Shown here: one piece after another, positions 11,901 to 22,700 of the stretch
Numbering within the stretch: position 1 is the stretch's first letter
Layout: each line of letters begins with the position of its first letter
Assembly: GCA_009746045.1 (NCBI GenBank)
Contig: RPFO01000130.1
Location: forward strand, 395,808 to 459,807
Direction: 5' to 3'
Length of the DNA stretch: 64,000 nucleotides
Source: Mesostigma viride
Taxonomy: Eukaryota > Streptophyta > Mesostigmatophyceae > Mesostigmatales > Mesostigmataceae
Notes under the pieces: model-generated
The model's database searches: none
Seen by the model: the letters and a program-made list of their open reading frames with translations, nothing else
What the model was told of the DNA's origin: nothing
Made by a program: the position numbers and the translations under genes

Positions 11901-12068
11901 TCTGGAGCACGCGCCTCCAGATTTAGGCGGAGGGTCTGCCCCCCCGTGCCATAGCCAATTCAACCACGTAATCACCTTGTGTTGTAGAGTGAAGGTCCGG
12001 CGGCGGCGAGTTGCACGCTGGCGTCTGCGTGCTGACCTCACTCTCCCCCACGTAGTGCTTAGAGGCAT
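8991..12068 (-). CDS. RT-RNase H-tyrosine recombinase polyprotein of the kangaroo-like element
   Basis: 1,025 residues, apparently intact. Residues ~170-450 are a reverse transcriptase (GELRLIVNKKLGNALWVDPP; catalytic ITIDDLVVSNG near residue 364 in place of YxDD). Residues ~525-700 are RNase H (VVVASDASSFGQGVVYAEM; INEKEVRAAV; LVDSTAALG; ELQPADGPSRG). Residues ~740-1010 are a tyrosine recombinase with R in FQQYLRVSEALNLL, HxxR in TIHGLRHGGATY, HRGRW, and the nucleophile Y in AHYVGLH. A 2A-like EGVHPNPGP lies between RNase H and recombinase near residue 708. The recombinase replaces DDE integrase, as in DIRS-type elements. The start follows the stop of the gag-like ORF by about 48 bp. Confidence 0.92.
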   Translation of the reverse strand: MPLSTTWGRVRSARRRQRATRRRRTFTLQHKVITWLNWLWHGGADPPPKSGGACSRGTAEALKRVKKHCEWYSRRVAGVATGPAKGSDLIYGKCNKYEQLVAERVSLPKREVAGKAKLLDLLALRPSWREVYASEANCIKPEVAASARYWNVPAPSRGCTMAEWGKLMGRAADVGMVEFRETRPKWVDGCFGVAKGVGELRLIVNKKLGNALWVDPPKTVLPHLGIYSEVYIKGRCYTAKSDLVSYYYTIQVPEWWWDYQGLPDVWSTDVGLPGRRRRVWPVLKVLAMGHSHAVALGEAIHEMVLYATGALDPRRQVNRLTSVGELTVLRNAWGNPTALAIEYKEESTREMQIDLEDPPAPMVSITIDDLVVSNGRTCEAVNRLITSAIEDGYAPNNLVPSKDKTIMASPEGEDELEALGVVHRRDGVLEPTAKQLTLVVAHTRVLLERERATAEALAAVVGRWVWLQMLSRTCLSIWQQSFKFINLKGWGQRTRPLWQGVRDELECAMALAPMLRVDRGAALAPVVVASDASSFGQGVVYAEMAPAEVTELARAREVRGYPTLLTPGEAMYAGPRPLTKAAERAIIHGRWRVGIKSRWRDSTMHINEKEVRAAVKGVERSARNLGTWGKRVVRLVDSTAALGCLAKGRSSSYRLNKQCRRLCALTLVTGSRSQWVWTPSELQPADGPSRGLSMAASVAGWVRDLTREGVHPNPGPRLGASYLTLLEGKVKPATLMVYHRGLRSFFAWWASRRGRAGSLLRGLTIEEYYCEYVAWAHSRCYSRQLCVNALMGLNLYFPREVRDWALARSVLAGWRTLAPPRAPPPIPWEAAFALACTVVLQRQPRAAMMVIVIFQQYLRVSEALNLLVGHVRLQPDVRLRGSQRGALLLMSAKTAKGEVQSVVIEDVMTETLLRACMRGKAAWERVYPYDYAQFSRVWHQATQALGVDTVFTIHGLRHGGATYDFLRQRSMADIQHRGRWRSSKTVAHYVGLHRSLALTLPDALVRAIAACPPRIWRSVFSLPSS

Positions 12069-12115
12069 TGTAGGAAGAGGCAGTGGGAAGGGGGAGCGGT
12101 TTACCCTTTCGGTGT

Positions 12116-12241
12116 TTACTTGGTTTGCTGGGCCTTGCCCAGCTTCTCCATCATCGTGGCGCTTTGCAGGGCCATCTTCATGGCCGGGTTGCTCACCAAG
12201 GAGGCATCCTCCTTGAGAGCAAGGAGGTGGCCATGTCGCGT
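12116..12241 (-). pseudogene. C-terminal fragment of the kangaroo-like element's gag-like ORF
   Basis: The minus-strand frame GHLLALKEDASLVSNPAMKM, then ALQSATMMEKLGKAQQTK, ends with a stop at 12116-12118. It follows in frame if the sequence between 12242 and 29357 and one copy of CGCGT are removed, so it is the tail of the ORF at 29348-30349. Its position just before the RT-recombinase ORF fits ORF1-ORF2 order. Confidence 0.7.
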
Positions 12242-13734
12242 TTGCGTGCCATTATATCCTAGCCTATCACTTGGAATCAACTAGTCATCTTGGAATCAAC
12301 TAGTCTCTTCGAGTAATGAAAAGAGGGCTCTCAGCCGAGGACAAGGAACTGTCCCTCGCGCCTGATGACCCCTTCTTGATCCCCTTGTGTACCGTCGCGT
12401 GCCGCGTTTGAATATCCTTGCTGGGGCGTTAGCTAGACGCTCCAACTACTCTAATTGCGACAATATGATGGTGCAAGAGGGTGCTTTTGCCTCCCCTGCT
12501 ATAGAACAATGCTTTCACAACACACACTTTGCACAGTCTGATGATGAAGCCGCACATGCGGAATTTATTGAGAAAGTTAATACAATTACAACACGTTGAT
12601 AGTCTCAATATCGATGCACTCCATGCTCACGAGCCCGCAGTTAGGCAGCGCTCCATGACATGCTACCGGCCTTGCTCCCAAGGAAAGGGAGAAACACGAA
12701 GGCCACTAACGAGAGACTCGAAGAGACTACACGCTGCGTGAGAGTCCTCTTCGACTATGAACCAAACCATTCGTCATGCCACACGCATGACACACGCCAC
12801 ACTTGTCAGTCCAGCCAGGAATGCCAAAACTATCTTGCTGCCTGAACCATGCAAATAGAAACCGCATTCCAGTTGCCGTCCTGGCTTTCTACCACACATG
12901 CCAACAAAAGCAGGAAGGCATCCCGACAAATCTAAATTGCTACCCTGTTGCCGATCTCATCTCCTAGAGGCTCCGGCATTTCTGTCCCTGGGAATGTCCG
13001 ACATTGAGTCACGTCCAGCAAGGTCGAAGCATAATATCCTTCAGACAATCTGCACGCTCACACCTTGCGTGTGAGTGGCCCAGCAAACATTGCGTCTAAT
13101 CGTTCCTTTCTAGAAGAAATCCCTTTGTAGGGCTGCCAGCGATTTCGCATTCATTCCAGCGATCTGGCTCCGCACCGCAAATTGTCCTTTTCCATTTTCT
13201 GTCCAGTCCTCATAACGTTGACCCGCTATTCTACACCACAAAGACACCTGGCCTGTCAATAGCCTCGGCGCTGTTGAAGTCCAGCAGTCCAGCTTCAGCT
13301 CCAGCTGTCCACTAACACGCGTATGATCCTCTCGACGCTGCGCACTTGTGCTGCCGTCCGCTCAAGTCAGTGCTGCGCGCCCAGCTGTGCCTGGCCCGGC
13401 GCGCGTGCACGTACACTTTCGTCCGCTCTTATGCTGCAAGTGCTAGTGTCCCCCCCGGTCACTAGCCTTTGTCGAAAATGCGTAGAAAACAAATTCCTTG
13501 CGCACGTCACCGGTCTTGTGCATAGTGGGCGCCGCCCGGATGACATAGCTCGCGTCCGTGACAGCTGTCGCGTCTGCGTGCCACAATCTCCGGCGCCACC
13601 ATGGCGGCTGGCCACTCAGCTTAATTTGGTAAAACCCAAATGAGCTGAGCTGACGTGCCTGCCTTAACTGCATGCCCTGTGGGGTGGGCGAGGACCTGTC
13701 CCATGATTCCCCCCCTCGCTGGCGACCGGCCCCA
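12242..13734 (-). other. Non-coding 3' flank of the decayed Ty3-type element
   Basis: No credible gene. On the minus strand ...GCAGACGCGACA, GC, TGTCAC... occurs at about 13580-13555, resembling an LTR-end/LTR-start junction, and ...GCACGCAAACGCGACA ends at 12235. A 3' LTR of about 1.3 kb (13562-12235) is possible, but no matching 5' copy was found. Confidence 0.35.
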
Positions 13735-14250
13735 TCACGAAGACAGCGATCGTACCAAGACAAGGGCAGCGGTGACCGCAGTCAAGCTGCGGGAGGTAAA
13801 CTGCGCAGCGGTGCACACTGGACAAAACCAATCCCCCTCCGGAATGCTGGTGACCACTGGCTGCAAGCACTGCATGTGCCAACCACAGTTACACTGATCA
13901 CACAATAACATGGACTCCGCCTGATCGACCCGGTGACAAACCTGACACTGGGCGTCCTTGACTCGGCGAGACGTGTGCGGTTGGAGGTCGTGGACCAAAT
14001 TGGGCAGCGAGCAGGGACTGAGATTGCTGAGGTTGTCAGTCGTACGGCTCCCGTCGGCGCCCTCCAAAATTGCCACTCCCGATGGTTTGATAGCCACAAT
14101 GCGCAAAATGGTGGGCCCCGCCTCCACATCCAAAGTGTGCTTCAGCTGAGTGCGCAGGAAAACATACTGCCCTGGCCTAAACCGCAGCTGGCGAGCCATG
14201 TATGCCCCCCCGGCGCTGAGCGTAGCGCAGGGAGTCCCTGTGCTGAGCAA
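13735..14250 (-). pseudogene. Ty3-type integrase C-terminus with PHD finger
   Basis: 171 residues. The first part, MARQLRFRPGQYVFLRTQ, resembles the C-terminal 'PGQ/GPY' strand region of gypsy integrases. It is followed at about residues 98-148 by a PHD finger: CQVCHRVDQAESMLLCDQC, then WHMQCLQPVV and DWFCPVC, giving the Cys4-His-Cys3 pattern. PHD fingers read histone H3 tails, so this could steer integration to chromatin the way chromodomains do in chromoviruses. The frame is one base off from the upstream integrase ORF, which overlaps by 74 bp. The shift falls at a G7 run (about 14204-14210). As it stands the protein is broken. Confidence 0.8.
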
Positions 14251-15526
14251 TGAACAAGTTGTTCATCGCGATGGGCATGACCTTCTTAAAAGTCTCTGCC
14301 CTGGCCAGCACCTCAACCAAAAATTGCTGAGCGTTGTCGAAGGCCATGGGTTCGGGGTGCGCAACCTGTGCCTCCGTAGGCAAAAGAGGATTACGCCCGA
14401 ACAGAAGGAAATACGGGGAGAAGGTAGCGAGAGACTCCTGGGGAGACATGCGATAACCCATGGCAATCCATGCCAACTCGCGATCCCACCTGGCCGACTC
14501 CGGCACCTGCAGGCTCCACTTGCGCAGCGCCTGCTTGACGGTCTGCACCAATCTCTCAGCCAAACCATTGGCCTGAGGATGCTCCCGAGAAGTGCGACGG
14601 TGATCAATAAGACATCCATCCAGCAACTCCTGGAACTCACCCCTGAACTCACCACCCTGGTCCGTGACTACCTCCGCGGGAGCCCCAAACCTGGTGATGA
14701 TGTCTGCAAAATGCTTCGCTGTGGTAGCGGCATGCTTGTCAGCAATGGGGATCAACTCAACCCATTTGCTAAAGCTCTCCACGCATACCATGACATAGAG
14801 GTTGCCGTCAGGGCTCTCCTGAAACGGCCCGCACAGATCGACGTGCCAGCGATAAAACAAGCCCTTGATGGGAAGCGACATCAGCTCCTTGGCACCATGA
14901 TCTGCGCTAAAGTTAGCCTTGGTTCGAGCACACGGGACACAGCTGGCCACTACCTGGGCCACTGTGTGTCGCATGTTATTCCACCAATAGCTGGTCCGTA
15001 CGAGGCTGAGCGTGCGATTGCCACCCAAGTGACCATACCGCTCGTGGTACGCCTGCACTATAGCAACGCGCTTGTCAGGCGGTGGGACGACCACCCTACG
15101 CTTGCCCAACAGCTTGTACAAAACCCCATCTTCCCAACCATAGGTTGCAGCCCTGTGCTGCACCCTGTTCAACTCCGTCGCCTTCTGAGCAGGAGTCCAA
15201 TCGACTGGAGTAGGAGTCAAGACAGCACCCTGCACTTGCTCCAAAACTCGACCATCTAGCCAGATATCAGCGGTGTAGCAATCAGCAAGAGAGCTACGCG
15301 CTAAGAGAGCCTGCACAGCGATCAGCTGCTGCAGAGAAGGATCAATGTCAAAGGACAGAGACCTACCCTCTTCCATAGCGCACACAGCTTTGGATGGCGT
15401 GAATGGCGACGGCCGCACCGGGTCGTCGCTGATGATGCCGAAGTCCGCCACAGAGTACTCGACACTGCGCCACCACGCCTCCTCCTCATCGTCGGCCGCA
15501 TACCCAGCAGCGTTCACAAAGACCAC
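14177..15526 (-). pseudogene. Ty3-type integrase (HHCC plus DDE core), frame-shifted
   Basis: 449 residues. The zinc-binding HHCC is at YHERYGHLGG ... CVPCARTK (about residues 155-190). The DDE core is WHVDLCGPF, EVVTDQGGEFRGEF and HPQANGLAERLVQTVKQALR. This is the standard gypsy pol C-terminal part. It begins in the -1 frame relative to the RT ORF (13-bp overlap) and ends by a frame change at the G7 run into the PHD segment, so two compensating shifts separate three pieces of one ancestral polyprotein. Decay or homopolymer error is the likeliest cause. Confidence 0.88.
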
Positions 15527-17367
15527 AGAACCGACGAGCCCTCGGCACCCATGGCCCGGGCTCCAGTGTGGTCAACAGTGGTAGGCATGGCGTATCGGGA
15601 TAGCACATCGGCGTTGACATGGTCCTTGCCGGCCCGATGCACAATGGTCATGTGGTACTCCTGGATAATCATGGCCCATCGGGCGAGCTTACCCGTCAGG
15701 TTGGTGTTGGTCATTAGCCACTGAAGCGGCTGGTGGTCTGTCACCAGAGTAAACACGCGCCCAAATAAATACGGGCGAAAGTGCTTGATGGCCCACACCA
15801 CAGCCAGTGCCTCCCCCTCATAGGAAGAATACCGGCTCTCCGCTGGGTTGTTGCTGCGACTAGCATAAGCAATAACGTGCTCGCGCCCATCACCATCCTT
15901 TTGCGCCAAGACCGCACCCAGTCCTACCTTGGACCAGTCGGTATATAACACAAATGGCAAAGCATAGTCAGGGGCGCGCAGAATCGGTGCCGACGTGAGC
16001 TCCTGCTTGATTGTCTCGATGGCGCGTTGCTGTGCGGGACCCCACGCCCACACGCACCCCTTCTTGAGTAACTCGGTCAAGGGCTTCACCTTGCTGCTGA
16101 AGTTCTCAATGTAACCTCGGTAATAGCCAGCCAAACCCAAATACGCCCGCACCCCTGAGACATCCGTGGGTACGGCGGCCTGCGCAATGGATTCGACCTT
16201 GGCGGCATCAGGCGTCCGGCCACCCGGCACAATCTGATGACCAAGGAATGAGAGGGTCCGCTGGGCGAACTTGCACTTCTCAGGGTGCAGCCGCATATTA
16301 TGCTCCTCGAGAGCCAAGCGAACCTGCTCCAAGTGCGCCAGGTGCTCCTCAAATGTCGCGCTAAAGACGATTACATCATCAATGTAACAAGCGGCGAAAG
16401 GAAGACCTGCAAGCACTTTGTCCATAGCTCGTTGGAAAACAGCACTAGCGTTGCGGTGCCCAAAGGGCATGCGCACCCACTCATACAAATTGCCGCCCCC
16501 CCAGAATGCAAGCTTCCGCTGATCCTCCGGCGCAACTGCGATCTGATGAAAGCCGCTACGCAGGTCCAGCGAGGACACAAACTTCACATGAGGAGATATC
16601 TTATCCAGGACATCATCCACACGTGGCATGGGGTAACGGTCCACGGGTGTGTGTGCATTCAGCAACCGCAGATCGGTGGCCATGCGCATACCCGTCCATG
16701 CCCCGGTGATAGCGTCCTTCTTGGGCGCAACGACAACGGCAGCAGCATAGCTGGAGGAAGATTGCCTGATGATACCGGCATCCTCTAACTCCTTGCATTG
16801 CTCGGCTACAAAATCCAACTCGGCCTGACTCAGGCGATGCTGGCGTCGGAACAAAGGAGTGTCAGTGTCCAATGGAACACGCATGGTCCCACCATTGAAA
16901 CACCCCAGTTCATCACTTGTGAAAGCGAAGGCCCCCCTTGCAGTGCCTAGCCACTTTAGCATGGCTGAGCGCTGCGCATCAGAAAGGTGTTCGCCAATAG
17001 CCCAGGGGTGCGTATCCGCGGGATCACCCACAGCTACCGCATGTGCCTCAAGATGCGGCGCCCTAGCCGCATCGTCGTGGAACAAGGAAAAGGCTGCCAC
17101 ACCTGGTGTGACACCCACCGCCGGAGCCTCGCGTGCCGCACGGTGTATTACCCGATGCAGCGTGGGCTCGCCGGCCAGCACGGTGCTGGTCAGCAGGGCG
17201 GTCATGAGAATGATAGTCCACACCTGTCGCAGACGCCACCCCCATGCTGATGAAGTCCCCGTCGCTGCAGGGCGCTTCAGTTTGGCTGCGCGCCTCAACC
17301 TGCTGAGGCGGATTGGCTGGGGACGCCCCCCCAGACTGGCGCACGGCAACCGATGCAAGCAGCACAT
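15514..17367 (-). pseudogene. Ty3-type reverse transcriptase-RNase H
   Basis: 617 residues. RT from about residue 165 (LDFVAEQCKELEDAGIIRQS; MRMATDLRLLNAHT; VSSLDLRSGFHQIAVAPED; CYIDDVIVFS near residue 331), then LGLAGYYRGYIENFS and RNase H (VLYTDWSKVGLGAVLAQKDG; YEGEALAVVWAIKHFRPYLF; VTDHQPLQWLM). Family-typical catalytic aspartates are present. There is no protease upstream in this frame; the first ~90 residues include a hydrophobic stretch WTIILMTALLTSTVLAG of unknown meaning. The start is uncertain. It is part of the same broken pol as the two ORFs downstream. Confidence 0.88.
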
Positions 17368-18109
17368 ACCCGACCTGCAACACCGACATAGCCTGGCCTA
17401 TCAAAGACCAGCGCTCACTCTCGAGCACGCCCGGCAGCGCCGAGGCCCCGACATGAAAACCCATGCTGGCCTCACGAAATTCTGCGGGTGGCTGCACCAA
17501 CAGACCGGTGGTAGTGTCCCAAACGAGACCCTTACCCCGATCACGGTATGCTGTCGACCCTTGGTAACTGACCAGGGTCGGCAGTGCATACATGGGGCTC
17601 CCGACCCGGTTGACGCGTGCATACGGTGGGCGATCCTCGCTATCCACCTTCTGCGTGACTAGGTGGGAAGGCAATGCTACCTCCGCAGACACACTCGGAT
17701 GCTGCCTTGCTACGGCCCCCAAGACCGCCTGCACACCGGTCGCACACGCCACGTTGGTCCAATAGGCACGCAAACGATGCCACCCCTGATGCAGCTTTCG
17801 CTTTAAGCGCCTGAGCACGCCACAAGGCCGTGACCGTTGAAGCCAGGTCCCTAGGTGGGCGAGGCGCATGGGCAGGACCCTGACCCTCCGGCGAGGCCAC
17901 GCTAGGCGGGCCTCCCACATTATCCGTGGGTAGCACAGGAGGTGAGTCACTACGTGCACTAGGTCCCGTCAAACCCACCCCATCCTCATCCCACCCATCC
18001 ACGGGGTCATATTGGGGCCCAGGGGAGGGGGGGGGTGTAGCTGTGTCTGCCCCTGGGAGCGACCCGTGGGGTACCACCTCAGATGCTACGACAGGCGCAT
18101 TATCCTTCA
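17368..18109 (-). pseudogene. Degenerate linker region between gag-integrase and Ty3-type RT
   Basis: Two overlapping minus frames (17640-18179 and 17063-17959) carry Pro/Ser-rich linker sequence and a stretch ending with a possible membrane segment (SLIGQAMSVLQVGYVLLASV). No protease or RT motif was found. This is either the decayed 3' part of the gag-integrase element or a junction between two elements. No boundary repeat is visible. Confidence 0.35.
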
Positions 18110-20755
18110 CTACCCACCCCAGTGCCCTGTTGGCTGCCAGCTCACTCTCCATGCTATCCCCTTGCTTATAGCCTGCCACCGATGCCCATGGTACCCTATA
18201 TACACCCGATCATTCCACTCTATGTCTATGACCCGCAGCGGCCAGTCTAACTTTGTGATGGCCCCAGGCCCCTGCATGGTGCCCCGTTTGCCGCTGGGCG
18301 AGCTCTCCTTGTGGAACATGACCAACTGCCCGACCTCAAAAGCACTAGACAAATCAGGCAGCGTGGCATCCTTGAGCCGCAGCTTGGCGGCGGTATCCTG
18401 TAGATGCTGTTGGTATGCCTCTACTACCTCGGGTGAGTAGGTGCCCGCTGACAGCCCCCGAGGCGTGACTAGCCCAAAGCCCTTGACATCAAGCACGTGC
18501 CTATGGTTGCACACATGCATGAGCTCCTTGCACCACGCCGTCTTGACCGCGTAGGACTTGCCATGTGGGTTATCCTGTCGCTTGGCTGCCACAGTCTTGA
18601 CATAGCTTACAGTGCGATCTATCATGCCCATATTGCCGTGATCCTCACGCCCCACGATGACCACGGCCTCCATCCCCGGCAGACCTTGCACACAGCGGAA
18701 CTGCTGGTCTAGCATGAGCTCCACTACGGGATGAAAGAAAGCCAGGCTGATCTTGATAGCCCTGTGCAGGTCAGCCTCAAACATGTGAGGCAGCGGCTCA
18801 ATGTAGGTGGCCTTGCTGAACCTATCCTTGACTATGAAATAGGTGTCCCCCCCTTCCATGTGCATGACATCCCCCACAAGGTACCCTCGCTCCAAGGGTG
18901 GAGTCTTGGCATGACGTCTACGCGACTTCTTCCTGATCTTGATGCAGGCAGGACACTGAGCACGCACATTCTTCAGCTCGTTGTATAAAGGTGCCCCTAA
19001 CATGTGTGCCCCCTCTACCTCGGCTTGGGCCTCATGCCCGTATGCACGGTGCATCTGGTATGCTAACAGTTTCAGGGTGACAGCCTGAGGTGCAGTGGCA
19101 TTGTCAGGATTCTCAACAGGTGGGGTGACTACTGGGGTAGTGACATTGGCTAACTGGGCAGCTTCAGAGGCTGCACGAAAGGCCGCCCTTGTGAGCACCT
19201 TGCCAATGTGAAGATCCACACTAGGGTGGTGTGTACCGAGAACATCTGCCCGCCCAGCATTCTCTTGCACTGTCACAACATTCCTCATAGGCCCAACCGC
19301 CCCAGTATCTAGCTGGGGTGCTGCAGTAGTGCTTGGTCGCTCGGCGTTGTACACACCCGACCTAGAAGACACCACATTGCTTAGGTCACGCATTGTAGAC
19401 CCGTGCTCAGGAAGCACGTGATCCTGGCGCGACAGAGCCAGAGCAGCATCAACGGATTGCGTGAGCACATCACGGAATGAGACAGAGGATGCAGTCACGT
19501 TGCTTTTAGGAACGACATCAGGCTCTACGACAGCCCGGTTCAGCGTGACGCATTGAGCAAAAGAAGGGGTATCGAGCGTGCTCTCACCTGACTTTCGTGC
19601 TGCCCGTCGCTCTGCCCACTCCTCGCGTGTGCCGTGGACGACGATGCGCTTGGCCTTGCACGCCTCCACGCTGTGACCACGCAGAACGTCGTGGCACTTG
19701 CGGCAAAGGTTGTCCTCGAGCTCCAGGTCCGGGCGAACTCGGCAGTCATCCCTGACATGGCGACGTCCGAAGCAGCGCTCACAGCGTTGCTTGCGGTCAG
19801 TAGACGCCCCCTGCTGCCGCTTGGCCGGGGGATGATCACCCTGCTTGGCGTCGCCACCATGCCCGCGCTTGCGCCCTCGCTGGCCCCCGTTGTTGCCGTG
19901 GCCGACGACCTTTTTCAGGATGGCCGTAAGCTCCGACCGCGTAATTGGAGCCTCTGCGCCTGAAGAAGAGGACGCGCCGGCATCCACCTTGCGCAGGGAT
20001 GGCAGAGCAGCCGAGGCAGCCGGCTTGGACTGCGCACTCTTGAAGCATGAGATCAAATACAGCATGCCCTCGTCGAAACTGACGGCACTCTTCTTTTTGA
20101 GTTCCGTCGCTATGGTCAGATGCACATCCGACGACAGGTCGCATTTCTTGAGAAATCGATTGCACAGAAAAATGGGCTTGAGAGTATCTAGCAGCTTGTG
20201 CTTGTGCACGAAGACCTGGAAATCACGTGCAGCCCCGGGCAAATTTGCCTTATTAACTGCATAGCCCTCGAAGTCATTGAAGGCTTGCTCGTCGGCCTCT
20301 TCCTTAGACCGCGACAAGTGGGCATCTAGACCGTTGTAAAAAACTTCCCAGGTTTGTTTGTTGTCGTCCGCAATGCGAACTAGATTGGCAATGTTTGGGT
20401 GCTTTGTTGTACTGCAGAATACTGCACGGAACTTGCCAATCAGCTCCGAATCCTTGTCTGCGCGTCCATCGCGCAGACGCTTGAGAGCAGCTAGAAAATC
20501 TGCTGCGTCGTCCGCCGTATAGTCGGCCGGTAGATCTGCGGGCACCTCCGTTTGCTTGAGAGGGCCGCGATTTAGTGCATCGTCAGCAGCAAGCATCAGG
20601 TGCTTGAACTGCTTGGCCAGTTCAGGTTGCGCCACGAGGGTTTGCATCAACCTCGTGGCCTCGTCCGCACTAAAGCGTGGCAGGACGGACCCTGCGGCCT
20701 CGCCACTTGGCGTATCTGTGTGTTCGCCCGTGCGGCTCCGTGTACCGGAAGCCAT
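18110..20755 (-). pseudogene. Gag-integrase polyprotein of a divergent copia-like element, frame-shifted
   Basis: 881 residues. The N-terminal ~270 residues are gag-like. Two zinc-knuckle-like motifs follow (CERCFGRRHVRDDC and CRKCHDVLRGHSVEAC, about residues 333-370). A copia-like pre-integrase HHCC (YQMHRAYGHEAQ ... AQCPACIK, from about residue 570) leads into an RNase H-fold integrase core: ERGYLVGDVMH, LMLDQQFRCVQ, and GREDHGNMGMIDRTV. The position expected for the catalytic Glu holds Asp (GMIDRTV). Near 18200 the frame changes inside a TA repeat: the next frame reads VYRVPWASVAGYK, matching the end of the related integrase at 22691-26593, so a 2-base insertion is likely. No copia RT follows; a Ty3-type RT lies downstream instead. 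Confidence 0.75.
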
Positions 20756-21099
20756 CGGGATTTTTATGAATACAAGTTAAAGCCCGACCGGCTCAGCTAT
20801 GGCGGTCGGTCACGTTGAGCTTGGGATAAGGTGAACACAGAGAACTGCCTTCGGAGCTAGCCCACCACTGGTTTATGTCTTAGCCAGCAAACCCTATCCG
20901 GTTAGCCGTAACCGTGGGACAAGCTAGCCGTCCGTACTGACCCGGATAAGGCCCCGGACTGGGGCCTAGGTGGCGCCGGCCCTAGGCGCCGCCCTTAGAC
21001 CGGTCGCCCGCATCGGACCGCCGGATTATAGCCGGCGGCTGAGCGGACGCTAGCGGAAGGCGTGCGGACGGACATGGGGAACTCAGAGCCAGATCCTAG
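20756..21099 (-). other. Leader of the gag-integrase element
   Basis: No ORF. GC-rich with several inverted repeats (for example CGCCGGCCCTAGGCG near 20975). It ends at TCCTAG (21094-21099), the left target duplication of the 21100-27305 element. Confidence 0.4.
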
Positions 21100-21554
21100 A
21101 GTTGAGCCAGGTGGCTCATATGCAATGGATGCCACTATAATACAGATTAGTACAGCGTTGAAAGAATTAGTATTGGCATCCGCATAACAGTACAGTAGTA
21201 GAAGCCAGTCAGCTGCTAAGGATCGGAATATGTCCTTGGTAGTTGTGCTGCTTCTGGTGCGACGTCAGAATAACCTACGCCGTACAATCGTATCTAGCGC
21301 AAAGTCTTTGTATGCGCCAAGTATCTGCAGTACCAAATAGTTGGTTGCTGCAAGTGTTTCTAGAAGGATCTATTCCACGTAAGTCATTGACGTGGATTCG
21401 TTGACGCAATCAATTGCGCGTTGACGAGAGTGAAAGCGAACGCAATATATTCAATTGCTGTGCGTAAAGTCATTAACGAAGTTGAATACGAAAGCAAAGA
21501 ACATATGTGTGTGTGTTTTCAATTACAAAGCATCAAAACTTGTTCCAGCATAAC
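21100..21554 (+). repeat. 5' LTR
   Basis: 455 bp, beginning AGTTGAGCCAGG and ending CAGCATAAC. It lacks canonical TG...CA ends if the six-base duplication TCCTAG is taken at face value. Ends GTT...AAC form a short inversion. Confidence 0.92.
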
Positions 21555-21614
21555 TTGTATTGAGATTTGTGTTTACACCATCGACATAACATCGCCTACT
21601 TTTCAATTTTTTCA

Positions 21615-22700
21615 ATGGAGTCTGATCGTCGCTCTTCTAGCCCTGCTGACAGTGGTGACGAAAAGCGTAGACACCACCGGCCTTCGGACAGTGATGAGGA
21701 AGGGCCAGAAAAAAAGCGGGCGGAAAAGATATCAAATCTCAAGGCGATGCACGACTTGCGAGGCAACATACCAGCTCCTATTTCTAGACGCCCCTCGCTG
21801 AACGAGCGGCAGGCTTTTGTACATAAGATGGTGGCCCTGGTGGAGCTGATGGAGGAGTTGAAGATAGAGAAGCCGCTGGAATTTCTTCGGTCCACGCGTT
21901 TGTACGACTCGTCAGCAAACCTGAGGTTTTTCAAGCTGCTCGAGAGGGGAGCAAACAACAAGGCGCCCCTCGATTGGTTTCTGAAGGAGGTAATTCGTCT
22001 TTTCCAGCCGAAGCAGGAGGATTTACTGATGGAGCACCTCGGTAATTTCGTCGGCTGGATGTGCCCTCCGGGGTGTGATCGCTTGGAGAACTTCCGGGAG
22101 TACTGCGATATGCTGGACGAGAGTATAATTCCGTGGGATCCGGCAGTCCAGCTTATTCAATGGGTCCGGGCGGCGGATTTTAGCCCGGAGGAGCGGACGT
22201 GCGTCATGTCCCAGTTGAGCGGTTGCTTGGCTGACCTGGTCGAGGGTCGTCGTCGCTTGGAGACGCTGTTGAGCGGATCGAAGCTGGCCGATCTGACTGC
22301 CAGAACTGCAAAGGTAAGCAAGGTGAGTGAGTCCCCTGCTAACATGCAGTCTTTGGCAGCCGAGGTCAACCGTATGCACACGTTGCTGGGTCGCTTGTCC
22401 GTTCCTGCTCAAGGGTCGCAGCTGGCTGTGTGCACTTTTTGCGGCAAGTCTGGCCATGCAGCAGCTGTGTGCAGGTCAAGACAGAAGCAAGCTGGCTGCA
22501 ACTACTGTGGAAAGCCCGGTCATATGGAGGACGTGTGCAGATTCAAGAAGAGGATCATTCATCCAGTTTCCAACAACCCGGCGGGTCGCCCACCTGCTCC
22601 TCAAGGGCGGGCCTGCTGGAAGTGTGGTCGTCTTGGGCATCTCTCCAAGAAGTGCCCCAGCCACAAGAATCCCAGCCCCAAGGATGAGCAGAAAAATTAG
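21615..22700 (+). CDS. gag: Gag with three CCHC zinc knuckles
   Basis: I take the ATG at 21615 (MESDRRSSSPADSGD); the frame is open to 21567 but that upstream part is not Gag-like. A charged N-terminus is followed by a helical capsid-like region (about residues 50-260) and three zinc knuckles: CTFCGKSGHAAAVC, CNYCGKPGHMEDVC and CWKCGRLGHLSKKC. It would form particles and bind RNA. The stop is at 22698-22700. The pol frame overlaps the end one base back (-1) at CAG AAA AAT TAG, so pol is probably made as a fusion by frameshifting. Confidence 0.9.
   Translation: MESDRRSSSPADSGDEKRRHHRPSDSDEEGPEKKRAEKISNLKAMHDLRGNIPAPISRRPSLNERQAFVHKMVALVELMEELKIEKPLEFLRSTRLYDSSANLRFFKLLERGANNKAPLDWFLKEVIRLFQPKQEDLLMEHLGNFVGWMCPPGCDRLENFREYCDMLDESIIPWDPAVQLIQWVRAADFSPEERTCVMSQLSGCLADLVEGRRRLETLLSGSKLADLTARTAKVSKVSESPANMQSLAAEVNRMHTLLGRLSVPAQGSQLAVCTFCGKSGHAAAVCRSRQKQAGCNYCGKPGHMEDVCRFKKRIIHPVSNNPAGRPPAPQGRACWKCGRLGHLSKKCPSHKNPSPKDEQKN

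Noticed and set aside
9738-12216. Plus-strand ORFs opposite the RT-recombinase gene
   Set aside because: Shadow frames of a clear minus-strand coding region.
12242-13640. 3' LTR matching 28394-29357
   Set aside because: I found no convincing direct similarity between the two segments, so they are not called as an LTR pair.
14150-15259. 369-residue plus-strand ORF opposite the integrase
   Set aside because: Antisense shadow; the minus strand has all integrase motifs.
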